DNA of 34,761 nt from DAIMZM01 sp036733985 (GTDB taxonomy: Bacteria; Bacillota; Dehalobacteriia; UBA4068), in NCBI GenBank assembly GCA_036733985.1, contig DAIMZM010000013.1:1-34761 (forward strand), read 5' to 3'. Both the position numbers and the translations under genes were made by a program. The notes below the pieces were generated by a model. It ran no database searches and was not told the DNA's origin. It saw only the letters and a program-made list of their open reading frames with translations. Positions 16,708 through 23,756 of the stretch are shown here, piece by piece. The number at the start of each line of letters is the position of its first letter. Positions within the stretch are counted from its first letter, which is position 1.

Positions 16708-16757
16708 AAAAATAATTCTAAAAAAGAATATTCTTAGGTAAAAATAAAAGGAAAGGG

Positions 16758-17780
16758 GTGAAGAGGGTGAAGCAGGAAAAAAGGCGGGCCATACCATTCG
16801 GTTTTATGCTGTTGCTGCCGCTGGCGGTTTTCATCGTCTCCCTTTCCATCGGGCGCTATCCGGTGAGCATCGACGCCCTGGCCGGGGCGCTCCAAGCCCA
16901 GTTTGCCGGAGCGAAGATGGACGCGGCCCAGCTGGCCCTGGTGCGGGTGCGCCTGCCCCGCAGCGTGCTGGCAATGATCGTGGGGGCGGCGCTTTCCCTT
17001 TCCGGCGCGGTGTACCAGGGTCTGTTTAAAAACCCGGTGGTCTCCCCGGATCTGCTGGGCGCTTCCAGCGGCGCTTCTTTCGGGGCGGCCCTTTCCATCC
17101 TGTTGGGGGCGAATGCCGCCGGTATTCAGCTTTCCTCCTTCTGCAGCGGCATCCTGGCCGTGGCTCTGGTGGCGGGGATGGACCGCATCGTCTCCAAACG
17201 GGCCAATTCCATCGTCAACCTTATCCTCTGCGGCATGTTGGTTTCCAGCCTGTTCAATGCCGGGGTTTCCTTTATCAAATTCGTGGCGGATACGGATACC
17301 AAGCTTCCGGCCATCACCTTTTGGCTCATGGGCAGCCTCTCCTCCACCATCCTCAAGGATCTGCGCGTGTTTTGGCTGTTTCTCCCTGCCTGCGTCCTGC
17401 TGCTGCTGGTGCGGTGGAAGGTGAACATCCTCTCCCTGGGGGAGGATGAGGCACGGATGCTGGGGGTACGCGTGCATTTTTACCGCTGGCTCATCATCGG
17501 CTGCGCCACGCTGCTCACCTCCCTCTCCGTCAGCGTCAGCGGCAATATCGGCTGGATCGGGCTGGTGGTGCCGCATTTTGCCCGCATGCTGGTGGGGGCG
17601 AATTACGGCAGGCTGCTGCCAGCCTCCATGCTGGTGGGCAGCGCCTTCATGCTGGCGGTGGATACCGTGGCCCGCATGCTCTATACGGTGGAGATCCCCT
17701 TAAGCATCATCACCGCCGTTATCGGCGCGCCCTTTTTCTTCTTCCTGCTGGCCCGTTCCAAAAAGGGGTTCGTATCATGA
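16758..17780 (+). CDS. FecCD-type ABC importer permease (metal/oxyanion or chelate), copy 2
   Basis: 340 residues with about ten membrane segments; intact. SIGRYPVSIDALAGAL, GAVYQGLFKNPVVSPDLLG, GIQLSSFCSG and GLVVPHFARMLVGANYGRLL are FecCD family hallmarks. AAAGGA lies five bases before GTG 16758. The stop overlaps the ATPase start as ATGA. It is the working paralogue of the deleted permease at 13821-14358. The family carries siderophores, cobalamin, haem, molybdate and tungstate; the nearby MoeA-like genes make Mo/W the leading guess. Confidence 0.9.
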   Translation: MKRVKQEKRRAIPFGFMLLLPLAVFIVSLSIGRYPVSIDALAGALQAQFAGAKMDAAQLALVRVRLPRSVLAMIVGAALSLSGAVYQGLFKNPVVSPDLLGASSGASFGAALSILLGANAAGIQLSSFCSGILAVALVAGMDRIVSKRANSIVNLILCGMLVSSLFNAGVSFIKFVADTDTKLPAITFWLMGSLSSTILKDLRVFWLFLPACVLLLLVRWKVNILSLGEDEARMLGVRVHFYRWLIIGCATLLTSLSVSVSGNIGWIGLVVPHFARMLVGANYGRLLPASMLVGSAFMLAVDTVARMLYTVEIPLSIITAVIGAPFFFFLLARSKKGFVS

Positions 17781-18562
17781 TCAAGGTAGAAAATCTGGTC
17801 TGCGGCTATACGCCGGGCAAGCCAATTATCGGCCCCTTGTCCTTTGAGATCGCCCAGGGCGATATCGCCTGCCTGATCGGGCCGAACGGCATTGGCAAAA
17901 GCACGCTCTTCAAAACCATCCTCGGCCTGCTGAAGCCTTTGAGCGGCGCCATCGCGGTAAAGAACAGGGATTACCGCGCCTATACCGCCAAGGAATTTGC
18001 CCGCATGGTGGCTTATGTTCCCCAGGGGCATGTCCCGCCCTTTCCCTATACTGTGCGGGATGTGGTGGTGATGGGCTGCAACCCCAATATGCACGAGCTC
18101 TCCGTCCCTGGCCCGGCGGAGTATGATATCGCCAATGAGAAGCTGGCGCTGATGGGCATCGGGCATCTGGCGGAGCGGGATTATACCGAAGTGAGCGGCG
18201 GCGAGCGGCAGATGGTGATGATCGCCCGGGCCCTGGCGCAAAACGCCGATCTGCTGGTGATGGACGAGCCCACCACCCATCTGGATTACGGCAACGAGAC
18301 CCGTGTGCTCTCCCAGGTGAAAAAGCTGTCCGGCCTGGGCTATACCATCGTGATGATTACCCATGTGCCGGACCATGCCTTTTTATATGCCAGCAAGGTG
18401 CTGGCGGTGGGGAAGGGGGATTACTTTGCCATGGGCGCGCCGGAAGCCATCCTCACCGAAGCCGGCCTGGCCAGCCTTTACGGGGTGGATATCCAGCTGG
18501 CGGAGGTCACTTCCAAGCGGGACCAGCGGCAGGTGAAGATTTGCCTGCCGATGACCATATAA
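17777..18562 (+). CDS. FecE/MolC-type ABC importer ATPase, copy 2
   Basis: 261 residues. GPNGIGKST (Walker A), VSGGERQMVMIARAL (signature), LLVMDEPTTHLDYG (Walker B) and MITHVPDHAF (switch His) are all present. MVAYVPQGHVPPFPYTVRD is nearly the same Q-loop context as in copy 1 at 13024-13824, showing that the two modules are paralogous. It overlaps the permease by four bases and is followed 20 bases later by the binding protein, with AAAGGAGAG between. Confidence 0.92.
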   Translation: MIKVENLVCGYTPGKPIIGPLSFEIAQGDIACLIGPNGIGKSTLFKTILGLLKPLSGAIAVKNRDYRAYTAKEFARMVAYVPQGHVPPFPYTVRDVVVMGCNPNMHELSVPGPAEYDIANEKLALMGIGHLAERDYTEVSGGERQMVMIARALAQNADLLVMDEPTTHLDYGNETRVLSQVKKLSGLGYTIVMITHVPDHAFLYASKVLAVGKGDYFAMGAPEAILTEAGLASLYGVDIQLAEVTSKRDQRQVKICLPMTI

Positions 18563-18582
18563 AATAAAAAAGGAGAGAAATC

Positions 18583-19734
18583 ATGAAAAAGCATTGGCAA
18601 GCATTATTTTGCCTCCTGTTGTGCCTGGCCTTTGCCCTGACCCTGGCCGGGTGCGGCAGCGAGCCTGCCCCTGCGGCGCCGGAAGAACCGGCCCCGGTTG
18701 CGGAAACCCCCGAGCCTGAGCCGGAAAGCGCCACCTACATCTTCACCGATTCCACCGGCCGGGAGGTAGAACTGCCCCGCAATATCACCCGGGTGGCCAG
18801 CGGCGGCCCCCTGGCCAATATCATGATCTATGCTGTAAAGCCCGAGGTCATCGTGGGCTGGTCCAGCTCGCCGTCGAAACTGGCCCAGAAATACATCGAC
18901 CAGGCCTATTGGGACCTGCCGGAATATGGCAAGTTCTATGATAATGCCGAAGACTTCAACCGGGAGGCCCTCATGGCCAGCAACCCGGAGGTCATCATCG
19001 ACGTGGGTGAATGGGATGAGGAGTACAAAGCCGATCTGGATGCCCTCCAGGAACAGCTGGGCATCCCGGTGATCCTGGTGGAAGCCAATCTGGAGCAGAA
19101 CCCGACGGCTTACCGCACCATCGGCGAGCTCCTGGGCGAGCCGGAGCGGGGCGAGGCCCTGGCCGCTTATTGTGAGGAAGCGCTGGCGGACGCTAAGGAG
19201 AAAGCCGCTTCCATTCCCGAGGCGGAGCGTAAAACCGTTTACTATGGGGAAAAGGAGACCGGCCTTTCCACCATCCTGAGCGGCACCATCCATTCCCAGA
19301 TCTATGAGCTGGTAGGGGCGAAGATCGTGGTGGATGGAGGCAGCGCCCAGGTGCAGCAGGGCGGCGGCACCGTCTCCATGGAACAGGTGCTGGCCTGGGA
19401 TCCGGATGTGATCATGTTCGCGGAGGGCAGCATCTATGACACGGTTGCTGACGACGCCTCCTGGGCAGCCTTGAAGGCCATCAAAAACAACGCTTATTAT
19501 GAGATCCCCATTGAGCCCTATAACTGGCTGGGCCGTCCGCCCGGCCCCAACCGGATGATCGGTGTGCGCTGGTTGGGGAATTTGCTCTATCCGGACGTAT
19601 TCGATTATGATATTGCCCAGGAGGTGAAGGATTTCTTCAGCCTCTTCTACCGCTATGATTTGACTGACGAGGAAGTGCATAACCTGTTAGACAATTCCAC
19701 CTTCAAGGCAGAGGCTCTGTCCCCGGCGGCATGA
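18583..19734 (+). CDS. ABC importer substrate-binding lipoprotein (type II, FecB/MolA-like)
   Basis: 383 residues. The signal peptide ends in lipobox LAGC (FALTLAGCGSE), with a Pro/Glu linker to about residue 45. The periplasmic-binding domain follows: DSTGREVELPRNITRVAS, then VEANLEQNPTAYRTIGELLG. The C-terminal lobe has NWLGRPPGPNRMIGVRWLG followed by LLYPD, a segment typical of FecB/MolA-like binding proteins annotated as iron or metal-oxyanion carriers. AAAGGAGAG precedes ATG 18583. It is the third gene of permease-ATPase-lipoprotein and intact, unlike its paralogue at 11578-12096. Confidence 0.9.
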   Translation: MKKHWQALFCLLLCLAFALTLAGCGSEPAPAAPEEPAPVAETPEPEPESATYIFTDSTGREVELPRNITRVASGGPLANIMIYAVKPEVIVGWSSSPSKLAQKYIDQAYWDLPEYGKFYDNAEDFNREALMASNPEVIIDVGEWDEEYKADLDALQEQLGIPVILVEANLEQNPTAYRTIGELLGEPERGEALAAYCEEALADAKEKAASIPEAERKTVYYGEKETGLSTILSGTIHSQIYELVGAKIVVDGGSAQVQQGGGTVSMEQVLAWDPDVIMFAEGSIYDTVADDASWAALKAIKNNAYYEIPIEPYNWLGRPPGPNRMIGVRWLGNLLYPDVFDYDIAQEVKDFFSLFYRYDLTDEEVHNLLDNSTFKAEALSPAA

Positions 19735-19750
19735 CCGGAGTTTAAGCTAT

Positions 19751-19786
19751 AAGGCGGAAGACCCGCAAGGCAGGGCCTTCCGCCTT
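19751..19786 (+). terminator. Hairpin after the binding protein (weak terminator or attenuator)
   Basis: AAGGCGGAAG (19751-19760) pairs perfectly with CTTCCGCCTT (19777-19786). Only a short T-rich stretch follows, so it may let part of the transcription continue into the methyltransferase gene. Confidence 0.55.
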
Positions 19787-19830
19787 CTTAGTCGAAACAG
19801 GCGGATAAGGATCGTGAAGGGGAGACACAA

Positions 19831-20532
19831 GTGACCTTTATTTGGACTGAGCAGCGCATAGCCTGGTATTTGGCTGCCAGCCGCTACGGGAATTTTCACC
19901 GGCAACTGGCGGCGGCGATACGCCCCTATCTTTTAGCCACAGACCGCCTTTGCGATTTAGGCTGCGGCCTGGGACGGCTGGATCTGGAACTGGCCCCGGC
20001 TGTGGCCCATATTACCTGCGTGGATCTTGATGAGGCGGTCTTGGCCAGCCTGAGGCAGGAGGCTGCCATGGCGGGTATCGGTAATCTGACCTTCATCCGC
20101 AGCGATGTGCGGGATATCCGGGGAATGTTCGACGTGGCGCTGATGGCCTTCTTCGGCCATCCGCCACAAATGATGCAGGATTGCCTGAAGCTGGCTTCCC
20201 GCTTGCTGATCCGAGTGGCAAATGCCCGCTCCGGCGGCTCTCCCCTGAAGCCCGGCGGCTACAGCGGCAAACGGGAGACCACGGAAGATATTGCGGCCCT
20301 GCTGGACCAGGCCGGGCGTTCTTATCAGCTGATCCGGGAGACTTTTGAGTTCGGCCAGCCCCTGGTCAGCCAGGCAGAAGCGGCAGCCTTCCTCCGCTAT
20401 AACAGCCCGGCTATCACAGAGCCGGAGCTCCGGGCCTTCCTGGCGGAAAGCCTTGTTGCCACCGGGCGGGCGGATTTTCCCTATTACCTGCCGGGCAGTA
20501 AAGAATTGGGCATCTTCATCATCGACGCATGA
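19831..20532 (+). CDS. Class I SAM-dependent methyltransferase
   Basis: 233 residues from GTG 19831, preceded by AAGGGGAG. SAM motif I is CDLGCGLGRLDLEL (about residues 38-51), followed by an acidic motif II (CVDLDEAV) and FIRSDVRDIRG. The C-terminal half (DIAALLDQAGRSYQLIRETFEFGQPL) is helical. The substrate is unknown. Its place between the importer lipoprotein and a moeA-like start suggests a role in making or modifying a metal ligand or cofactor, but nothing in the sequence proves this. Confidence 0.8.
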   Translation: MTFIWTEQRIAWYLAASRYGNFHRQLAAAIRPYLLATDRLCDLGCGLGRLDLELAPAVAHITCVDLDEAVLASLRQEAAMAGIGNLTFIRSDVRDIRGMFDVALMAFFGHPPQMMQDCLKLASRLLIRVANARSGGSPLKPGGYSGKRETTEDIAALLDQAGRSYQLIRETFEFGQPLVSQAEAAAFLRYNSPAITEPELRAFLAESLVATGRADFPYYLPGSKELGIFIIDA

Positions 20533-20556
20533 CGCATAAGGAAAAAGGAGAACCAA

Positions 20557-20721
20557 ATGATGCGGCAAAATAACCTTATACCAGACCGGGAGGGGATGTT
20601 TACCATCCTGCAAACGCATATCACCCCCCTTGCCAGAACGGAGACCCTGCCCCTGGCCCGGCTTAACGGGCGGATCGCGGCCCGGGATATCAGCAGCGGC
20701 CAGGCCTTCCTTTTATGTTAA
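20557..20721 (+). pseudogene. N-terminal stub of a second MoeA-like gene
   Basis: AAAAAGGAG precedes ATG 20557. The 54 residues (FTILQTHITPLARTETLPLARL, then NGRIAARDISSGQ) match the first segment of the MoeA-like protein at 15285-16542 (MVRLIRAHVTPVGREELLPF, then RVLGRVCARDI). Homology ends at about 20,700 and a TAA follows at 20719-20721. About 360 residues are missing, so this is a truncated gene at the edge of the accessory region. Confidence 0.8.
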
Positions 20722-20762
20722 ATACCCGTCTATCAGGCGTTTTATTGTATTGTGACCATGTA

Positions 20763-20798
20763 AAAAAGCTGTCCGGCTTAGCTCCAGGACAGCTTTTT
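20763..20798. terminator. Bidirectional intrinsic terminator
   Basis: AAAAAGCTGTCC (20763-20774) and GGACAGCTTTTT (20787-20798) form a 12-bp stem with T-runs on both strands. It serves the plus-strand methyltransferase transcript and the minus-strand gene whose stop codon abuts it. Confidence 0.85.
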
Positions 20799-21015
20799 AC
20801 GTTATTTCTGGGTGTTTGTGGGCCAAAGTAGGAAAAGTGAAACCGGCCGAGGAAACGTTCAATTCCTCCTGCTGGAAGAAGATGGTGTAGCCGTCGCCCA
20901 GATTTCTTTCCGGATACAGGCTGACAACAACATGATCTGGGATTATGTTGGTGCCGGCCCGCACTTGCTTCCGGCTGTAGATCATTAGCGGGCGGTTGCT
21001 GTTCTTTCCTGTCAC
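20797..21015 (-). CDS. Hypothetical protein, 72 residues
   Basis: Starts GTG 21015 with GAGGGCGG about seven bases upstream and ends TAA at 20797, on the edge of a strong terminator. Composition is protein-like (MIYSRKQVRAGTNIIPDHVV, then SLYPERNLGDGYTIFF). I do not recognise it. The terminator and ribosome site support expression, but it could be a remnant of a longer gene. Confidence 0.45.
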   Translation of the reverse strand: MTGKNSNRPLMIYSRKQVRAGTNIIPDHVVVSLYPERNLGDGYTIFFQQEELNVSSAGFTFPTLAHKHPEIT

Positions 21016-21122
21016 TATTATCCGCCCTCAATTAGTATGATCGGGGCAAGGTGCAACTCCGGTGCCCGTATACGGTAATGTAAAAGGTTTTTCTGTTTCT
21101 TTTTTACTTTGCCAGGGTCACG

Positions 21123-21452
21123 ATGATATGTTACACCTATAAGAAAAGCTTAACCACCGAACAACTAATAAAAGGTAAGCCCAATTCTTTTATTTTGGTC
21201 TGTTTGAGCCAGGCGGAACTGGAGAAATATTATGCCGGGCTGGGTTTCCGCCCTGTTGAGCGAGACAGCGAGTACCCGGTAGAACTGGACGTGGTGGCCG
21301 CTGTGCCCGGACAATCCTTCCGTCCGGTATATTACCAAAACTCCCCGGTTCCACTCGCAGATTTCCCGCTACCTGATACAAGCCGGGGGATTTACTATAT
21401 CGCCATCCACGATGGCCCATACCCCTATTGGTTAGATATCCGCGGTACTTAG
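21123..21452 (+). CDS. Hypothetical protein, 109 residues
   Basis: ATG 21123 to TAG 21450-21452, with only a weak AGGGT site before it. No family is recognised. Segments such as QAELEKYYAGLGFRPVERDS and PDTSRGIYYIAIHDGPYPYW look like real protein, and the first faintly resembles the end of an acetyltransferase-like fold. It ends close to the tail of a decayed minus-strand gene (21458), within an accessory stretch. Confidence 0.45.
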   Translation: MICYTYKKSLTTEQLIKGKPNSFILVCLSQAELEKYYAGLGFRPVERDSEYPVELDVVAAVPGQSFRPVYYQNSPVPLADFPLPDTSRGIYYIAIHDGPYPYWLDIRGT

Positions 21453-21457
21453 AACGG

Positions 21458-22158
21458 CTATTCCAGGCCCAGGTAGTCGCGCATAGCTTTCCCGCCTAAC
21501 CTGGCCGTATCGGGGAAAACCGCCCCTAAGCCGGTGGAATGCTCACCAAAAAGTTTACCTGGTAATCCGCTCTCTAGGGGAGGAATGGCCTTGCCTATCG
21601 GCGTAGTGACATTGGCCAGCCCGTCAGGCAGTTTTTTCGTATACTGCGTCTTGAGTATAATGAGGCGATCACTTCCGGCGGCAGCCCCATCTCCTTCGCG
21701 GTGGCAAGAATGAGCTGCTGATACCGGTCTATTTCTGTAAAAGCATTGTCCATCCGCTGATCCGCAGTATTGCCAATGAAATTCTGCGCCCCGGCATAGA
21801 TGGCCCCGGTATCCGCATACGGCCCCACTTGCGTGATCGTACTGAGGGAATCAACGGTTTTCGCCCAGTTATATTGGCGGTCCAAAATCTGATTGAGTTC
21901 ATTTTTGGCTTTTTCTTTGGCTGCTTTCTCTTTAGCTGCCTGGGCCTGCTTCGCGGCGATCTGCCGAGTGTCCGCCGCGATTGTTTGGCCTGCCCAATTC
22001 GCGGCTTGCCCAGTAGCCTTCCCGCTCAGCGCCTGGCTGATCGGGTTATTCGCGTTGCCGAAGAAGCTGCCGTTATGGAGCAGCTTATCGTAGGCCGCCA
22101 AAGTGAGCAAAATAAAGAGCAAATTCCACCTTTTTTGTAGCGCAAGAATACTTGACAA
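21458..22158 (-). pseudogene. Remnant of a phage/conjugative-element protein with lytic-transglycosylase-like end
   Basis: From about 22,120 leftward the frame reads YDKLLHNGSFFGNANNPISQ, an Ala/Lys/Glu-rich coiled-coil-like segment (AAKQAQAAKEKAAKEKAKNE), then ATAKEMGLPPEVIASL. A frameshift near 21,640-21,660 moves it to LKTQYTKKLPDGLANVTTPI, ending GLGAVFPDTARLGGKAMRDYL and TAG at 21458. The last part recalls the GLMQ-x-PDTA pattern of SLT-type transglycosylases, and the helical part recalls VirB5/TrbJ-like proteins. No start codon with a ribosome site is seen. The family call is tentative; the frameshift is clear. Confidence 0.5.
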
Positions 22159-22196
22159 ACCAGTGTAACGGGTGTTACACTATATGTGTAACGTTA
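22152..22196 (+). promoter_or_regulatory. Promoter with palindromic operator for the TetR gene
   Basis: TTGACA (22152-22157) and TACACT (22176-22181), 18 bases apart, form the promoter. The perfect inverted repeat GTGTAAC-GGGT-GTTACAC (22163-22180) fills the spacer and touches the -10. A third half-site, GTGTAAC, at 22186-22192 is part of the palindrome TAACGTTA. This is the expected layout for autorepression. Confidence 0.8.
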
Positions 22197-22220
22197 GTCA
22201 TATAAGCGAGGGGTGGTATT

Positions 22221-22766
22221 TTGAAAGAAAAAATTCGCTACCAGGCTATCAGGCTGTTTGATAAAAATGGGTTTCACGGTACGTCAATGCGGGATATTGG
22301 CGAGGCCGCGGGATGCAAAACTCCGACGGTTTATCATTATTACGAAAGCAAAGAAAAGCTATTTGACGAGGTTGTGAGGGTGGCCTATGTAAATTTGTTA
22401 GATGATCTGCGAAAACAATTACCTGAAATAATTGCTCCGCAAGATTATTGTGCGGCTGTAATTATTCAAAAGAAGCAACTATCTGAGGATGATATGCTTG
22501 TCCATCGGGTTGCCATGAAAACATGGCTTGGTTGTGAAGGGTGCGAAGAAGTACGCCAAAAAATAATAGAATGGGAAACGTCTCGCAACACAAGAAACGA
22601 AGCCTTACTTTCCTATATCCTGTTGTCAAATATATGGGCCAAAATCATTACCCGTACATTTATGAACTTAGTTGAACGAATTATTCTCTTTAACGAGGAT
22701 ATTGCAGATGATGAAATACGCGAAGAAATACGGTTACTATTTGAAGCGGCAACAAAAATAAACTGA
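22221..22766 (+). CDS. TetR-family transcriptional regulator
   Basis: 181 residues from TTG 22221 with GAGGGGTGG before it. The N-terminal helix-turn-helix is standard: AIRLFDKNGFHGTSMRDIGE, then AAGCKTPTVYHYYESKEKLF (residues 7-50). The C-terminal ligand domain is helical and not assignable. Codon use and base composition are more AT-rich than in the flanking transport operons, consistent with acquisition by transfer. The palindrome in its own promoter points to autorepression, with relief by an unknown ligand. The next gene starts 18 bases after its stop and is probably co-transcribed. Confidence 0.9.
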   Translation: MKEKIRYQAIRLFDKNGFHGTSMRDIGEAAGCKTPTVYHYYESKEKLFDEVVRVAYVNLLDDLRKQLPEIIAPQDYCAAVIIQKKQLSEDDMLVHRVAMKTWLGCEGCEEVRQKIIEWETSRNTRNEALLSYILLSNIWAKIITRTFMNLVERIILFNEDIADDEIREEIRLLFEAATKIN

Positions 22767-22784
22767 TTTATGGAGGGTATGTTT

Positions 22785-23225
22785 ATGGAACTGGAACAAA
22801 AACTGAAAACCTTGCAAATGTATTATGCCGCTGCACTTGCGGATTCTACGCTACGGTACGGCAGTGCAGGTATCCTTGACAAAGTAACTGAACAGAAACG
22901 TAATGAACAAATAAACGCCGGTGCGTCATTAGCGGAAAGGTTTGGCGTTAAAGAACCGTGGCAAGCCTTTGAGAAAGCACAGGAATTATATGGTTGTGCA
23001 AATTGGAGCCGTGAAGATACGGATAATGGCTTTGTTGCTGCCTGTACGAATTGCATGTTATGTGCAATATCAAAGAAATCCGGGCCCTATTCTCCCTGTC
23101 AAATTCATTGCTTATCCCCGATCGAGGCTATGGTAAAGGCAGTTGCGCCTGATGTTGACTTTGTTGCTAAAAAGACCTTATGGCATGACGAAAAGTGCAT
23201 TGTCCGGGTTACATATAAAGAGTAA
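22785..23225 (+). CDS. Cysteine-rich protein related to L-2-amino-thiazoline-4-carboxylate hydrolase family (tentative)
   Basis: 146 residues from ATG 22785, chosen because GGAGGG at 22772-22777 is seven bases before it. The C-terminal half holds CTNCMLC, then SPCQIHCLSPIEAMVKAV and TLWHDEKCIVRV. This pattern of clustered cysteines and a final GD/HDxxC-type strand resembles the ATC-hydrolase-like family, in which some members open thiazoline rings; many have no known function. The co-transcribed TetR gene suggests induction by a small molecule. Family placement is from memory of motifs and moderate at best. Confidence 0.5.
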   Translation: MELEQKLKTLQMYYAAALADSTLRYGSAGILDKVTEQKRNEQINAGASLAERFGVKEPWQAFEKAQELYGCANWSREDTDNGFVAACTNCMLCAISKKSGPYSPCQIHCLSPIEAMVKAVAPDVDFVAKKTLWHDEKCIVRVTYKE

Positions 23226-23372
23226 CATTGATGATAAACTCCGCGCCAAGTTGGCCCGAAGTCAGGCAAGATACCGGCTCTTAATCATACTTTGTGTCCT
23301 TGTTGTTACTTGGAGGCCAAAGATGGGAACTTACAACTATCAAAAGAAATAAGTTTTCCAAAGGGTGATGTT

Positions 23373-23463
23373 ATGGATAAAGGGAACTGGCTGCTATGCC
23401 CTATTTGTAAGAATAAAACCCGAATAAAATTGCGGCAGTACACAAAACTTGAAAACTTCCCGC
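23373..23463 (+). pseudogene. Truncated cysteine-rich KTR protein gene
   Basis: AAGGGTG precedes ATG 23373. MDKGNWLLCPICKNKTRIKL then RQYTKLENFP is the start of the small cysteine-rich KTR protein carried by Tn916-like and other Clostridial conjugative elements. The second CPKC half is missing: after LENFP the frame runs into unrelated basic sequence. It marks the region as mobile-element debris. Confidence 0.7.
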
Positions 23464-23530
23464 CGCGCAAGCGGAAAAGAAAAAACCGTTGTTCGGCGGG
23501 GTATCGCTATGCCATAAAACCTATTCGCAA

Positions 23531-23561
23531 AACGGCGGTTTTGAAAATCAAAACCGCCGTT
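23531..23561. terminator. Strong 13-bp hairpin
   Basis: AACGGCGGTTTTG (23531-23543) and CAAAACCGCCGTT (23549-23561) are perfectly complementary around AAAAT. CTCTCT follows on the plus strand and TTTTG on the minus strand. It probably acts as a terminator between the TetR unit and the convergent permease gene, which ends at 23757. Confidence 0.55.
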
Positions 23562-23756
23562 CTCTCTATATCGGAGGGCTTAATAAGGTGCGCCCTTTTT
23601 GCGGGGCAGGGCGGCGTGAAAGGAGGGCGCTGCCGTGTTTTGCTATTGCCAATTAGCCAAACAGGACAATAAGCCGCTATGGAAACATAACGGCCTGATT
23701 TAGCCAGCCGACAGCAAGGTAATCCGTAACTTCGGGCCAAGTTGGCCCGGGATGAT

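Larger units (their letters stand above)
23243..23748. repeat. 20-bp terminal inverted repeats around a 506-bp segment
   Basis: 23243-23262 (GCGCCAAGTTGGCCCGAAGT) and the reverse complement of 23729-23748 agree at 18 of 20 bases. Each arm also contains the near-palindrome GGCCAA-GTTGGCC. Inside are a truncated KTR gene and a strong hairpin, and no transposase. It could be a small non-autonomous element or two copies of a regulatory palindrome. Confidence 0.45.

Noticed and set aside
18604..19680. A 358-residue minus-strand frame
   Set aside because: It is the antisense shadow of the binding-protein gene, which has a lipobox, ribosome site and operon context. Other long antisense frames, such as 14498-15325 and 28484-29614, were dismissed for the same reason.
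11617..20721. A 9.1-kb insertion into the BMP operon
   Set aside because: If so, the rest of the permease should follow 20,721. It does not; other accessory genes are there.
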